Shown: positions 1 to 9,066, counted from the first letter of the stretch. The stretch is DNA of 18,303 nt from Planctomycetaceae bacterium (GCA_002702965.1 PADE01000001.1:1-18303); one strand, 5' to 3'. The notes: generated by a model not told the origin, from the letters alone. Program-made: numbers and translations.

Positions 1-2185
1 CGGTGGCCGCCTTGCGGGTCGCCGGTTGCGCGGTCGCTCGGTCGAGTAGCCCCAGCAGCCGCGTCAGATAGCGAACGTCGTCAATCGTCTCGCGGAACCC
101 TTCCCAGGAGATGGTCCCCACCACTCCGGATGTCGTCGGATAGGTCATCTTCGGGAAACGACCGTTGGCGAAATCATTCCAGGGGTGCCACGTCATGGCG
201 TGCTGGTACGCGTAGCTCACCGCGCCGTGATACCCGGCCCGCCACAGCGAAAGACCAAAGTTCCTGCGGTAGATCACCGGGTTGGGATGCCCGTATTGCG
301 GGTTGCCATACATGTAGATGCGATAACCCCGCTGACGGACGCGGGCGGCCAGATCGGGCCGTGCCGGGCCTCCGAGAATCGGAGCATCCAACAGATCGCC
401 CACCAGTTCGTCGAAGTCGGGATTGCAGGCGACCGCGATCTTCAAGCCAACACCGCGCGTGCGCGTCCAGAAATTGCGCTGCGCGAGCAACCGCTCGCCC
501 GACGCCTCATCCGATCCAAACGCGTACAAATCGCGAAACCCGAACCTTTTCGCCATCGCCAGCCGCTTCCGCTGCTGTTCCAGTTCGTTGGAAGCCCCGG
601 CCGCGACCATGAACAGCCGTTCCTTGCTCAATCCCACACGATCCCAGACGGTCAGATACCGTTGTAGCGCCTTTCCCGCATCGGGGCCACTGCCGACACC
701 CTGATAGATCGCCGGGTTATTCACACCATGCGACTGCATGTCACGAAATTCCGCCTCCAGTTGCTGCTCGGTCTTCCATTCCGAGGAGATCAGCGGAGCG
801 CCGTCGGTTTTGAGTTTGGCCCGGTAGTAGTGCGAGTACTCGAGGACCGGAGCCGGCAGACGAAAGGGCAGTACGCGGAGTACCACGGGCATACGTCGCG
901 ACGGCGCGTTCTGCGGCTCGATAACGATTTCCGCGCGGTACTCTCCCGGCGCAGCACCGACCGGAACATGCACCGTGAGCCAGAACTGCTGGGGTACAAA
1001 CGGTCGAATCTGGACCGGTTGCAGCGACGCGGCGTCTTCGATGGTGTACTCCGGTTTCAGTTCCGGGTTGCCCTTAGAGATGTCAAAATAACGCGTCTCT
1101 CCCCCGGTCGTGGTAGCCCGAATCGATTGTTTGACTTTGGGGATGTCGACCTTGATGAGCTCGTCATCGTGCAACAGCAGTTCGGGATACATCACTGTGA
1201 TCGGCAGCCATTCGTCGTAATCGGTGGGCAGGAACCAGCACTTGACGACCCGCAAATCGGCCGCCGCGATCCGGTGCGCCCCCTGTACCAGGTCGGTCAT
1301 CGTGACTTTGACCTGATCGAGCTGCTGTCCCGAGAGGATGGCGAAGCTGGCCGACTCGTACTCATCCTGAGCCGCCGTCATGCTCAGACGATCGCGCTTC
1401 ATGTCATCGGGAATCACCGGTGAGGAGGCGAGAATCCGGCTCTCGGTCAGCGGCGCAACGGGCACCACCCGATACTCCCGAATATCCTGGGGACGAGGCA
1501 CCTTGCCGGGTGGCTTGGGCCGCGGCATGCGGATCACTTCCAGATCGTCCACGTAAGCGACAGCCGCGGTGTTCTTGAAATAGTGCTGTGGCTGAGCCGG
1601 ACGCGGCCTTCTCCACGCGCTGGGAAAAATAAAAACGCCGACCGCCTGCAGCCGTAGCTGCTGGGCGGACTTGAGCAGCCCTGGGTCATAACACTCCCAA
1701 GTGCTCCAGCCATCTTTCCGGTCCGCGATCTTGGTTCCCTGGCGTACCAGCGAAGACGCCCCCGTATCGACATTGCGAAAGTAGTAGCCGACCTGAACGT
1801 CGACTTCCCCCTCGCGACGGACCTTCCCGCGAATCTTGAGGGGGTGGGTGAACGGGGCGTCGACTTTGATAATCCAGTACGCGTAGTTTCCCTCGGTCAG
1901 CGTCGCGGCGATCTTGAAACTCCGCTTGCCCCCCGCGGCATGTTCTTCGCTGACACCAGCAAACGCCACGGTTACCTGCTTGGCGTTATGGTGAGTCAAC
2001 GCGAATTTCTCGGGCTGTTCGCCTTCGAAGTCCTCTTTCCAGAGTACGATCGGTTTCTGGGGAACCACGGACTGCCGCGTCGCAGTGGCCTGACCGCCGG
2101 CCGATGTCTGCCCGCTCAAAGCAACCGTGAGGGTGGCGCACAGAACAGAACCGACCAGCTGTTTTGAAAATGACATGCTCCTCAT
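1..2185 (-). CDS. Secreted GH123/DUF4091-like glycoside hydrolase family protein (C-terminus cut by window edge)
   Basis: The frame is open from an ATG at 2185 to the left edge, giving 728 residues without a stop; the C-terminal end is missing. A Sec signal peptide covers about residues 1-30 (hydrophobic core near 10-24, cleavage near TSAGG). Residues about 48-230 look like a beta-sandwich carbohydrate-binding region ending in a YVDDLEV strand. Residues about 240-450 resemble the GH123 N-terminal domain (P-G-E-Y-R-A-E-I-V-I followed by VVLRVLPFRLP). An Asp559-Glu560 pair in FGSDEA could match the catalytic DE pair of GH123 N-acetylgalactosaminidases. WEGFRETIDDVRYL (694-707) matches the DUF4091 signature (W-E-x-x-R-E-x-I-x-D-x-x-Y-L). 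The substrate cannot be read from the sequence. A second ATG at 2176 is an alternative start; neither has a well-spaced Shine-Dalgarno. Plus-strand ORFs here are shadows. The gene diverges from the PSCyt operon at 2541. Confidence 0.72.
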   Translation of the reverse strand, partial: MRSMSFSKQLVGSVLCATLTVALSGQTSAGGQATATRQSVVPQKPIVLWKEDFEGEQPEKFALTHHNAKQVTVAFAGVSEEHAAGGKRSFKIAATLTEGNYAYWIIKVDAPFTHPLKIRGKVRREGEVDVQVGYYFRNVDTGASSLVRQGTKIADRKDGWSTWECYDPGLLKSAQQLRLQAVGVFIFPSAWRRPRPAQPQHYFKNTAAVAYVDDLEVIRMPRPKPPGKVPRPQDIREYRVVPVAPLTESRILASSPVIPDDMKRDRLSMTAAQDEYESASFAILSGQQLDQVKVTMTDLVQGAHRIAAADLRVVKCWFLPTDYDEWLPITVMYPELLLHDDELIKVDIPKVKQSIRATTTGGETRYFDISKGNPELKPEYTIEDAASLQPVQIRPFVPQQFWLTVHVPVGAAPGEYRAEIVIEPQNAPSRRMPVVLRVLPFRLPAPVLEYSHYYRAKLKTDGAPLISSEWKTEQQLEAEFRDMQSHGVNNPAIYQGVGSGPDAGKALQRYLTVWDRVGLSKERLFMVAAGASNELEQQRKRLAMAKRFGFRDLYAFGSDEASGERLLAQRNFWTRTRGVGLKIAVACNPDFDELVGDLLDAPILGGPARPDLAARVRQRGYRIYMYGNPQYGHPNPVIYRRNFGLSLWRAGYHGAVSYAYQHAMTWHPWNDFANGRFPKMTYPTTSGVVGTISWEGFRETIDDVRYLTRLLGLLDRATAQPATRKAAT

Positions 2186-2298
2186 GGCGTATCCAGTGTC
2201 TCCCGCCGGTGTCGAGGTCGCTGATCAATCGAAAGTCGCCGCGGGCTGGAAAACTGGCCCGCGATGATACGACCCGCACACCGCCGTCGCGCCAGGTC

Positions 2299-2307
2299 TG
2301 TTAGAAT
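2299..2307 (+). promoter_or_regulatory. Candidate extended -10 promoter element for the PSCyt1-DUF1501 operon
   Basis: TG-T-TAGAAT fits the extended -10 pattern TGnTATAAT with 5 of 6 bases in the hexamer. No good -35 box lies 16-18 nt upstream, which is common for extended -10 promoters. The start site would be near 2314, giving a leader of about 227 nt before the ATG at 2541. Planctomycete promoters are poorly characterised, so this rests on consensus matching only. Confidence 0.35.
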
Positions 2308-2450
2308 GCATGTCATACCTCAGGACGCCACGCGATGGCAATCAACATCAACGCGCGGTCGATCGGTTGGAAGTGAGCGATTGCCCCTGAGAGGTTGGCT
2401 GGAGACCGGATGGCACGACCCCTGTACAACATCTCGACTGCGATTCCATA

Positions 2451-2478
2451 CTCGGCGCGGCTCCGCCGAGGTCGTTTT
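2451..2478 (+). terminator. Terminator-like hairpin in the leader of the PSCyt1 gene
   Basis: CTCGGCG (2451-2457) and CGCCGAG (2464-2470) form a perfect 7-bp stem with a 6-nt loop, followed by GTCGTTTT. It lies 70 nt upstream of the ATG at 2541 and downstream of the candidate promoter, so it could act as an attenuator. The T run is short and set 3 nt away from the stem, so it is a weak intrinsic terminator at best. I found no clear antiterminator partner upstream. Confidence 0.25.
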
Positions 2479-2540
2479 GTGTGATCCGCGACGCGACGAT
2501 CGAGATGGTGACGGGCTGGCCGCAAAACCAAGAGTCCTCC

Positions 2541-5500
2541 ATGGCACCTATCCGCACGACGACCCTGATACTGGCCGCTCTGAGCCTCCCCTCGGCGTTC
2601 GCGGCCGAGCCGATCGATTATCTGCGCGATGTCAAACCGATCTTGCAGATCAACTGCTTCCGCTGTCATGGTCCGTTGCGCTCCGAGTCCGGCCTGCGGC
2701 TGGACACTCGGGCCCGGGCCTTAGCGGGCGGAGACGATGGGGCGGCCATGGTCCCTGGCGACGTCGGCGGCAGCGCGCTGGTCGTGCGGATCACCGCCGA
2801 TGAGGACTCGCGGATGCCGCCCGAAGGAGAACCGCTCAATCCAAGGCAGATCGAGATCCTGAAAACGTGGATCGCCGCGGGAGCCGCTGCCCCTGCGGAC
2901 GAACAGGCACACGACCCTCGGGCGCACTGGGCGTTCCAGCCGATCCGTCGGCCCGCCGTGCCAGCATCGGCAGCCGGAGACGAACGGCAACACCCGATCG
3001 ACGCCTTCATCAACCGCCGACACCAGACCGCGAAGCTCCGCCCTCGTCCCCCGGCACCGCGGCATATTCTGCTGCGGCGAGTCGCGTTAGATTTGACCGG
3101 CCTACCCCCCTCGCGTGAAGCGCTAGGGGCCTTCCTGTCCGACGGGTCCGGGGACGCGTTGGCCAAGTCGGTCGATCGGCTGCTGGCGAGTCCCCACTAC
3201 GGTGAACGGTGGGGGAGACACTGGCTGGATGTCTGGCGGTACAGCGACTGGTACGGATTCCAGAGCGAGGTCCGCTTCAGTCAAAAAAACATCTGGCACT
3301 GGCGCGACTGGGTGACCCGATCGCTCAACGCGGACAAGGGCTACGAGCGGATGCTGATGGAGATGCTGGCCGCCGACGAGATGGTCCCCTTCGATCCGGC
3401 CAATCTCGGTGCCACTGGATTTCTCGTCCGTAACCGCAACACCGATAGCCGTGAGCAGTGGATCCGCGACACGGTCGAACACACGGCCAAGGCCTTTCTG
3501 GGACTAACCATGGCCTGTGTCCAGTGCCACGATCACCCGTACGATCCGATCTGGCACGACGAGTACTACCGCTTCCGCAACATCTTCGAGCCGGTCCAGG
3601 TGGCCATCGACAACGGTGGAGGTGGTCCCGGGGGTATCGATCTGGCGGGAGTCGCACGGATCTTCGACCGCGACCAGAACGCCGTTACCAAGTTCTATAT
3701 CCGCGGCAACGATCGTACTCCAGATAAAAAACGAGTGATCACGCCGGGGATCCCCCAAGTGTTCGGTAGCTGGACCGAACCGAAAAGCGTTTCACTGCCA
3801 CCACAGGCACGCATCCCGCATCTGCGCAAACCGATCGAAGCACAAACGATCGCCCGTCTGGAAGACGACATTCGCCAGGCCAAACGGTCTGTGGAGGCGG
3901 CCCAGGAATTCCTCGTCGCTACCGAGCGTCGCTTGGCGACCACCCGCGAGGACGATTTACAACCCACCCAAGACCCGCTGCTTGTGGAGACGTTTCAGCC
4001 ACAGCGCAGCGCCGCCTGGAGAGTGGGACCCGGGCAGTGGGAAGATCGCAACGGCCAGTTGACGCAAACCAGCGTCGCCAGCGAGGAGATGTGCTGGCTG
4101 GAATACGAATGGCCGCGAGAGCCGCCGCGCGACTTCAGAGTGCACCTGCGGCTGCGCATCACGGGTGGTACAAAAGTACGCGAGGCTGGGATTTCGTTCG
4201 ACCGAAACGACAAGGGGGGACGTAACGAGGGGGTCTTCTTGACCGCGCACTCCGAAAAATCGGGACTCGGTTTTTTCAGCGAGTTCGATGGAGATCGCAA
4301 TTACTCCAAAGACCTGTTCCGTGCGCTGGCTGTGCCGCTGGAACAGGTATTTGTCCTGGACCTCCACGTCCGCGATCGCCTGGTCAACGTCTACGTCAAT
4401 GACGTGCTGCAACAGACGTACCAGCTCGCGAATCGTGAACCGGGTGGTTTCCGATTATGGACCCGGGGTGCCCTGGCTGAGTTTCAGGGCTTGCGCATCG
4501 ATCGTCTGCCGGAGAACGTGCCGCTGGCGCCCAATGGTACGATCGCCCTGTTCGCTCCGATTGCGCGGCTGAAAAAATCCGATCCCACGCACCGGTCGCT
4601 GGCCAGCTCCGTCCTGGAGCAATCACAACTAAAACTCGCCAACCACCGGGCCGCCCTGGCCGCTCACCGCGCGACCTGGGTAGCGGACGCCTGGAAATAT
4701 CTCGATGCGCCGGCCGCCGAAAACCCGTCAAAGGAGGAAGTCGCGGCCCACAAGAAACGCCATGAGGAACTCGCCATCGTCGCGCAGCAAGCCCAGCGCC
4801 AAGTGGCATTGCACAAGGCGGTGGAAGCGCGTTTCCTGGCAAAGCACGAACTGGCCCGCGCTGCGGCGCTGGCCGAACAGGGTGCTGCGGGAGACGAGAA
4901 ACTCAGCAAAGCGCTCGCTGATGCCAACAAGAAACTAGAGACCACAAACGGCCAGCTGGAAAAGGCGGAGAAAACGACGCAGGAGCCGGCGACACCGCGA
5001 TACAGTGGTTTGCCTGGGAGTTACGGGTCCTCGTCCGGGCGCCGTCTGGCGCTGGCCCGTTGGGTCGCCGATCCCCAGAATCCACTGACGGCGCGTGTGG
5101 CAGTGAACCACATCTGGTTGCGGCACTTCGGCCGTCCACTGGTGCGATCGGTGTTTGACTTCGGCCTCAGCGGACAGAAACCCAGCCACCCACAGTTGCT
5201 CGATTGGCTGGCGTCCGAACTGCGACAACCCTCGCTGGTGCTGACTGAAGCCGATGGAGACTGGCATTGGGTGGCGGGTCAACCGGATTGTAAGCCCTGG
5301 TCGATGAAACTCCTGCATCGCCTGATCGTCACGTCGAGCGCCTACTGCCGGGCATCGACGAGTGACTCGGCCAACTTCGACATCGATCCTGACAACCTGC
5401 TGCTGTGGCGGATGCCTGCCCGGCGGATGGACGCCGAAACCGTGCGCGACAGCGTGCTCGCGGCGGCGGGAACACTCGACCGAACCATCGGAGGGCCCGA

Positions 5501-5978
5501 CCTGCCGGTGGCCGACGGAATGTCGGTCGTCCGCCGCAGCCTCTACTTTCACCACTCTCCCGAAGACCAGATGAAATTTCTCAAGTTGTTCGACGGGGCG
5601 GATCCGACCGAGTGCTACAACCGGCACGTCAGCATCGTCCCGCATCAAGCACTGGCACTGTTCAACAGCGAGTTGACCCTCGTACAGTCGCGCAAACTGG
5701 CGGCGCGTTTGTCGCGCGAACAGACCGACACAGACGGGTTCATCCAAACCGTGTTTGAACAGGTGCTCTCCCGTCCGGCCACGGAAACCGAACGCAAGAT
5801 CTGTGGACAGTTCCTCGCCGCGCGGGAGTCGGTCTACGAGGCCCAACGCAACCCCGATGCAGCGAACGGCCAAGCCGCCGAAAACACCGACGCGCCGGCG
5901 AGCGATCCACGGCTACACGCCCGGGAAAACCTGATCCACTCCCTCTTCAATCACCATGATTTTGTGACGGTCAAATGA
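2541..5978 (+). CDS. Secreted PSCyt1-DUF1549-DUF1553 haem protein with an internal LamG/DUF1080-like domain
   Basis: The protein has 1145 residues. The start at 2541 is chosen because it gives a clean Sec signal peptide (MAPIRTTTLILAALSLPSAFA, cut before AEP); the frame opens 20 codons earlier, but that extension is not signal-like. Order: PSCyt1 (about 25-120) with haem c motif C39-F-R-C42-H43 and the RMPPEGEPL loop that may supply the axial Met; DUF1549 (about 150-350) ending in a second motif C326-V-Q-C329-H330; coiled coil (437-470); a beta-sandwich domain like LamG or DUF1080 (about 478-655); coiled coils (687-817); DUF1553 (about 831-1085) from GRRLALARWV to IVPHQALALFNSEL. The family is typical of planctomycetes and usually pairs with DUF1501. 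Its reaction is not established; an extracytoplasmic electron-transfer or polysaccharide role is inference. The stop overlaps the next start as ATGA. Confidence 0.93.
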   Translation: MAPIRTTTLILAALSLPSAFAAEPIDYLRDVKPILQINCFRCHGPLRSESGLRLDTRARALAGGDDGAAMVPGDVGGSALVVRITADEDSRMPPEGEPLNPRQIEILKTWIAAGAAAPADEQAHDPRAHWAFQPIRRPAVPASAAGDERQHPIDAFINRRHQTAKLRPRPPAPRHILLRRVALDLTGLPPSREALGAFLSDGSGDALAKSVDRLLASPHYGERWGRHWLDVWRYSDWYGFQSEVRFSQKNIWHWRDWVTRSLNADKGYERMLMEMLAADEMVPFDPANLGATGFLVRNRNTDSREQWIRDTVEHTAKAFLGLTMACVQCHDHPYDPIWHDEYYRFRNIFEPVQVAIDNGGGGPGGIDLAGVARIFDRDQNAVTKFYIRGNDRTPDKKRVITPGIPQVFGSWTEPKSVSLPPQARIPHLRKPIEAQTIARLEDDIRQAKRSVEAAQEFLVATERRLATTREDDLQPTQDPLLVETFQPQRSAAWRVGPGQWEDRNGQLTQTSVASEEMCWLEYEWPREPPRDFRVHLRLRITGGTKVREAGISFDRNDKGGRNEGVFLTAHSEKSGLGFFSEFDGDRNYSKDLFRALAVPLEQVFVLDLHVRDRLVNVYVNDVLQQTYQLANREPGGFRLWTRGALAEFQGLRIDRLPENVPLAPNGTIALFAPIARLKKSDPTHRSLASSVLEQSQLKLANHRAALAAHRATWVADAWKYLDAPAAENPSKEEVAAHKKRHEELAIVAQQAQRQVALHKAVEARFLAKHELARAAALAEQGAAGDEKLSKALADANKKLETTNGQLEKAEKTTQEPATPRYSGLPGSYGSSSGRRLALARWVADPQNPLTARVAVNHIWLRHFGRPLVRSVFDFGLSGQKPSHPQLLDWLASELRQPSLVLTEADGDWHWVAGQPDCKPWSMKLLHRLIVTSSAYCRASTSDSANFDIDPDNLLLWRMPARRMDAETVRDSVLAAAGTLDRTIGGPDLPVADGMSVVRRSLYFHHSPEDQMKFLKLFDGADPTECYNRHVSIVPHQALALFNSELTLVQSRKLAARLSREQTDTDGFIQTVFEQVLSRPATETERKICGQFLAARESVYEAQRNPDAANGQAAENTDAPASDPRLHARENLIHSLFNHHDFVTVK

Positions 5979-7462
5979 AGAATCGACAAGCGGCTGGCTC
6001 CGGTAGGGAACGACGACCGGTTTCGTCGAATCGACGTACGTTTCTAGGAGACGCCGGTATGGGATTCGCCGGGCTGGCGCTCAGCACCATGCTCGCCGAA
6101 GACGGATACGCAGCGCAGACCGCCGCCAATGGACGCGCCGCTGCACTGCGCCCGGCCAAGGCAAAATCGGTGATCTGGCTGTTTCTGGCTGGCGGTGTCA
6201 GCCATATGGAGAGCTTCGATATCAAGCCGGCTTTGAACGAGTACGCCGGAAAAACCTTTGCCGAGACACCGTTTGCCGATTTTCTCGACAAAGAGCGGAT
6301 CGAAAAGAACCTCATGGGCCAGGGGATGTCGATCCCGGCACACGAGCAGATCATGCCACTGCAGACCGGTTATCGCAGATACGGCGAATGCGGACTGGAG
6401 GTGGGCGATTGGTTTTCGGGGATCGGCGAGTGCGCCGACGACTTGGCCGTCGTCCGCTCGCTGTGGACAGTGCACCCCAACCACGGGATGCAGCTCACGT
6501 GGCATACCGGACACCACGTTCGCGACGGAGCGCAACCGACGATTGGATCGTGGGCTTCTTACGGCCTGGGATCACTGAACCAGCAGCTCCCCAAGTTCGT
6601 CGTGATGGGCAATTCCATCGGCGGTTGCTGCGGTGGTGAGTTCGGCCACGGGGCCAGTTATCTGGGACCGCATCATGCCGGGGTCAAGCTCTCGAGCGAT
6701 CCCCAAGACCCGTTGCCGTTTGTGACACCTCACGGTACGGGAACGACCTCCGAGGAGCAAGCGGCGGAACTGGAGCTGATCGGCCAGTTGAACCGGGCGG
6801 TCGGCGTGGAGTACCCGAACGACCCCGATCTACGGGCGCGGATACGGTCGTACGAACTGGCGGCCGGCATGCAGACGGCCGTTCCAGAGATCATGAACTT
6901 CTCGGGGGAGACCGCGCACACCAAGAGCCTGTACGGCCTCGATGCAGAACCTTCCCGCGCTTTCGGCACGCAGTGCCTGGCCGCCCGTCGGCTTGTCGAA
7001 AACGGTGTGCGGTTCGTGCAGTTGTACCACGGTGCCGGTAGCGCTGGCACTTGGGACGCGCACAGCGACATCAAACGCAGATACGATACCGAAGCACCCA
7101 AAGTCGACCAACCGATTGCGGGTTTGCTCAGAGACCTGAAGCAGCGCGGGTTGCTCGATTCCACGCTGGTCGTTTTCGGGACCGAATTTGGTCGTACGCC
7201 GGGAGCACAAGGGGCGACCGGTCGCAACCATCATCCACAGGGGTTCATGTGCTGGTTAGCCGGCGGTGGCATCCAGGGTGGCATCACGCACGGGGCGACA
7301 GACGAACTCGGGTTCTATGCCGTCGAAAACCGGCACTACGTCACGGACATCCACGCCACGGTGCTCCACCAACTGGGTCTCGACCCACGGCAGCTGGAGG
7401 TGCCCGGTCGAAAACGGATCGACGTTCACCGCGGCAAACCGATCGACGAGATCATCGCCTGA
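5975..7462 (+). CDS. Tat-exported DUF1501 protein
   Basis: The protein has 495 residues. A twin-arginine signal is visible: N19-R20-R21-T22-F23-L24 followed by a hydrophobic stretch (MGFAGLALSTML) and an A-Q-T cleavage region. The DUF1501 core begins at about residue 65 with SVIWLFLAGGVSHMESFD. Later conserved blocks are ARRLVENGVRFVQLYHGAG, TWDAHSD, VVFGTEFGRTPG and GRNHHPQGF, ending with LAGGGIQGG and HATVLHQLGLD. DUF1501 is related to the alkaline phosphatase/sulfatase fold, and the Asp/His/Glu clusters could bind metal, but its enzymatic role is unproven. The ATG overlaps the stop of the preceding PSCyt gene (ATGA) and has no obvious Shine-Dalgarno, suggesting translational coupling. Tat export suggests folding with a cofactor before export. 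The companion PSCyt protein is a likely functional partner. Confidence 0.93.
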   Translation: MKNRQAAGSGRERRPVSSNRRTFLGDAGMGFAGLALSTMLAEDGYAAQTAANGRAAALRPAKAKSVIWLFLAGGVSHMESFDIKPALNEYAGKTFAETPFADFLDKERIEKNLMGQGMSIPAHEQIMPLQTGYRRYGECGLEVGDWFSGIGECADDLAVVRSLWTVHPNHGMQLTWHTGHHVRDGAQPTIGSWASYGLGSLNQQLPKFVVMGNSIGGCCGGEFGHGASYLGPHHAGVKLSSDPQDPLPFVTPHGTGTTSEEQAAELELIGQLNRAVGVEYPNDPDLRARIRSYELAAGMQTAVPEIMNFSGETAHTKSLYGLDAEPSRAFGTQCLAARRLVENGVRFVQLYHGAGSAGTWDAHSDIKRRYDTEAPKVDQPIAGLLRDLKQRGLLDSTLVVFGTEFGRTPGAQGATGRNHHPQGFMCWLAGGGIQGGITHGATDELGFYAVENRHYVTDIHATVLHQLGLDPRQLEVPGRKRIDVHRGKPIDEIIA

Positions 7463-7476
7463 GCGGCCCAGGACCG

Positions 7477-7491
7477 GCACGACGGTCGTGC
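7477..7491. other. Small hairpin between convergent genes
   Basis: GCACGA-CGG-TCGTGC is a perfect 6-bp stem with a 3-nt loop, 14 nt after the DUF1501 stop and in the 134-nt gap before the convergent VCBS gene. There is no T tract on either side, so a classical intrinsic terminator is not supported. It could mark a transcript end. Nothing else stands out in the gap. Confidence 0.3.
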
Positions 7492-7596
7492 AATAGCGCG
7501 TCTCCAGACTGACGCCGGAACCGATCGCTCCGCGCCGCCGAGAGGCACCGCGCGCAGCCTGCGGACGTGATTCTCGACCGCCATGATTAAACGCGG

Positions 7597-9060
7597 TTAC
7601 TGTGAGGCGCTATAGGTGTAGGTCACCGCGCGACCCAGTTCCACGCTCTTGACTGCCTGGCGACTCTTGTCCGGCCACAGGATCTCGAGCGCAACCGGAT
7701 CGCGATGATCGCCCAGTCCGAAATGCAGGCGGATGTCGTTCTGATTTCCCTCGCCGGTACCCGCCTCGACCTGCCGTGTGTAAACCTTTTCCCCAATCTT
7801 GATGCGCACTTGAGCGCCCACCGCGGAACGATTCACTTTGGCTCCGTCGCCTTGCAGGCGAATTTCCAGCCACCCTCTGTCACGGGTTGTGTTCCTGAAC
7901 AACTTCCCGCCGCTCAAGAGATCCAACGCCCCGTCGTTGTTGTAATCGGCCCAGGCCGCCTGGTAGGTCGGTGGAAGTCCCGCCACGCCCGCCGCGGCGC
8001 TGACATCGGTGACGGCAAACTGGCCGTTATTGCGAAATAGCACCGGGTTGTTCTTACGCCCAAAGGACGCCGTGCCGTAGACGGTCGTGAAGAATACGTC
8101 TAGGTTTCCGTCGTTGTCGTAATCTCCGACACTGGGGGTCGCGTACGATTCCTGATAATGCACGCCACAGGTCCCCAGATCCTTGAACTGGTGGCCCATT
8201 TCGGGGCCGAGGTTCTGCAGGAACCGTGACTTCGGCTGATCGCCCCGGCCATCGACATGGGCGAAATTGCCGGCGAACAAATCGATCCAACCGTCGTTGT
8301 TGAAGTCTCCCCAGGCCGACCCAATCGAATGCCCTCCACCGAAACCGGGCGACGTCGCGACGACTCCGTACTTCTGCGCCGCTTCGGTGAAGGCGGCCGC
8401 TCCGTTGTTTAACCAAAGCAGATTCGGTTGCAGACGGTAATTGGAAACGTAGACGTCCAAATCACCATCCTGGTCGAAATCGCACGCGGTCACGCCTCGT
8501 GCGCGCATCCGACTTTCAGATCGAAGCAGTTTGAACGACTTGCCTTGTTCGTTGATGAGGATCTGAAATGGCCAGGTGATTCCCTTTCCCCAGTCCTCGT
8601 ATCCGCCGACATACAGGTCGACAAACCCATCCCCGTTAAAGTCTCCCCAGCAGGCACCGCGAGAAACCGACGGCGGTAATTCAGGCAGGGCGACGGGAGT
8701 GAATTTCATCTCGCCATCGTTGTGGTACATCCGCCGGGCGGCCCAGGAAAACAGATCCACCAAACCGTCGTTGTCAAAATCGGCGGCCACCGAGGTGGGC
8801 ACGTCCGCCACGCGCGTAAATGTCTTGCCGGCGTTGTTTTTCCAGACGCCGCCCGAAACGCACACATCGACCCAGCCGTCGTTGTTCAGGTCGACCCAAC
8901 AGGCGGCGTCGGTTCCGACTTTGAGGCCAGAAACTCCCGTCACATCCTCGAAAGCCCGTGTCTGGGCAGTCAGCGGTCCACTCCAAACCACACTCAGCGT
9001 GACAATCACAGCGCCAAAACACCCGCGGAAGCGAGCTGACCGAAGGGGGCATCGAATCAC
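7597..9060 (-). CDS. Secreted FG-GAP/VCBS-repeat protein with C-terminal ASPIC/UnbV domain
   Basis: The protein has 487 residues from a GTG at 9060. This start is preferred over the upstream ATG at 9162 because AGAAGGAA lies 6 nt before it and it gives a Sec signal peptide (basic RSARFRGC, core AVIVTLSVVW, cleavage near LTA-QT). The ATG start would add 34 residues before the basic region. The mature part has at least seven calcium-loop motifs of the VCBS/FG-GAP type: DLNNDGWVD, DFDNDGLVD, DFNGDGFVD, DFDQDGDLD, DFNNDGWID, DYDNDGNLD and DYNNDGALD, which predict a seven-bladed beta-propeller. The last 90 or so residues (from about 395, GWLEIRLQGDG) are ASPIC/UnbV: GAQVRIKIG, QNDIRLHFGLG and LEILWPDKS. 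The family is extracellular or surface-bound; binding or adhesion is inferred. It is convergent with the DUF1501 gene and divergent from the esterase. Confidence 0.93.
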   Translation of the reverse strand: MIRCPLRSARFRGCFGAVIVTLSVVWSGPLTAQTRAFEDVTGVSGLKVGTDAACWVDLNNDGWVDVCVSGGVWKNNAGKTFTRVADVPTSVAADFDNDGLVDLFSWAARRMYHNDGEMKFTPVALPELPPSVSRGACWGDFNGDGFVDLYVGGYEDWGKGITWPFQILINEQGKSFKLLRSESRMRARGVTACDFDQDGDLDVYVSNYRLQPNLLWLNNGAAAFTEAAQKYGVVATSPGFGGGHSIGSAWGDFNNDGWIDLFAGNFAHVDGRGDQPKSRFLQNLGPEMGHQFKDLGTCGVHYQESYATPSVGDYDNDGNLDVFFTTVYGTASFGRKNNPVLFRNNGQFAVTDVSAAAGVAGLPPTYQAAWADYNNDGALDLLSGGKLFRNTTRDRGWLEIRLQGDGAKVNRSAVGAQVRIKIGEKVYTRQVEAGTGEGNQNDIRLHFGLGDHRDPVALEILWPDKSRQAVKSVELGRAVTYTYSASQ

Positions 9061-9066
9061 GACAGG

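Larger units (their letters stand above)
2186..2540. other. Divergent intergenic region, 355 nt
   Basis: This spacer separates the minus-strand GH123-like gene from the plus-strand PSCyt1 gene. I see no convincing coding sequence: the ORFs crossing it run into the PSCyt1 gene in the wrong frame or on the wrong strand. It holds an extended -10 element at 2299-2307 and a terminator-like hairpin at 2451-2470. For the minus-strand gene, a TATCAT hexamer lies at about 2266-2271 on the minus strand without a good -35. Confidence 0.6.

Noticed and set aside
130..1423. Plus-strand ORFs of 160, 160 and 231 residues
   Set aside because: They are antisense to the continuous minus-strand GH123/DUF4091-like frame and show no recognisable domains.
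2264..2803. Plus-strand ORF of 179 residues across the PSCyt1 start
   Set aside because: It overlaps the signal peptide and PSCyt1 domain in another frame, is arginine-rich and resembles no family.
4935..5873. Minus-strand ORF of 312 residues
   Set aside because: It is a shadow of the DUF1553 region on the other strand, a common effect in GC-rich genomes.
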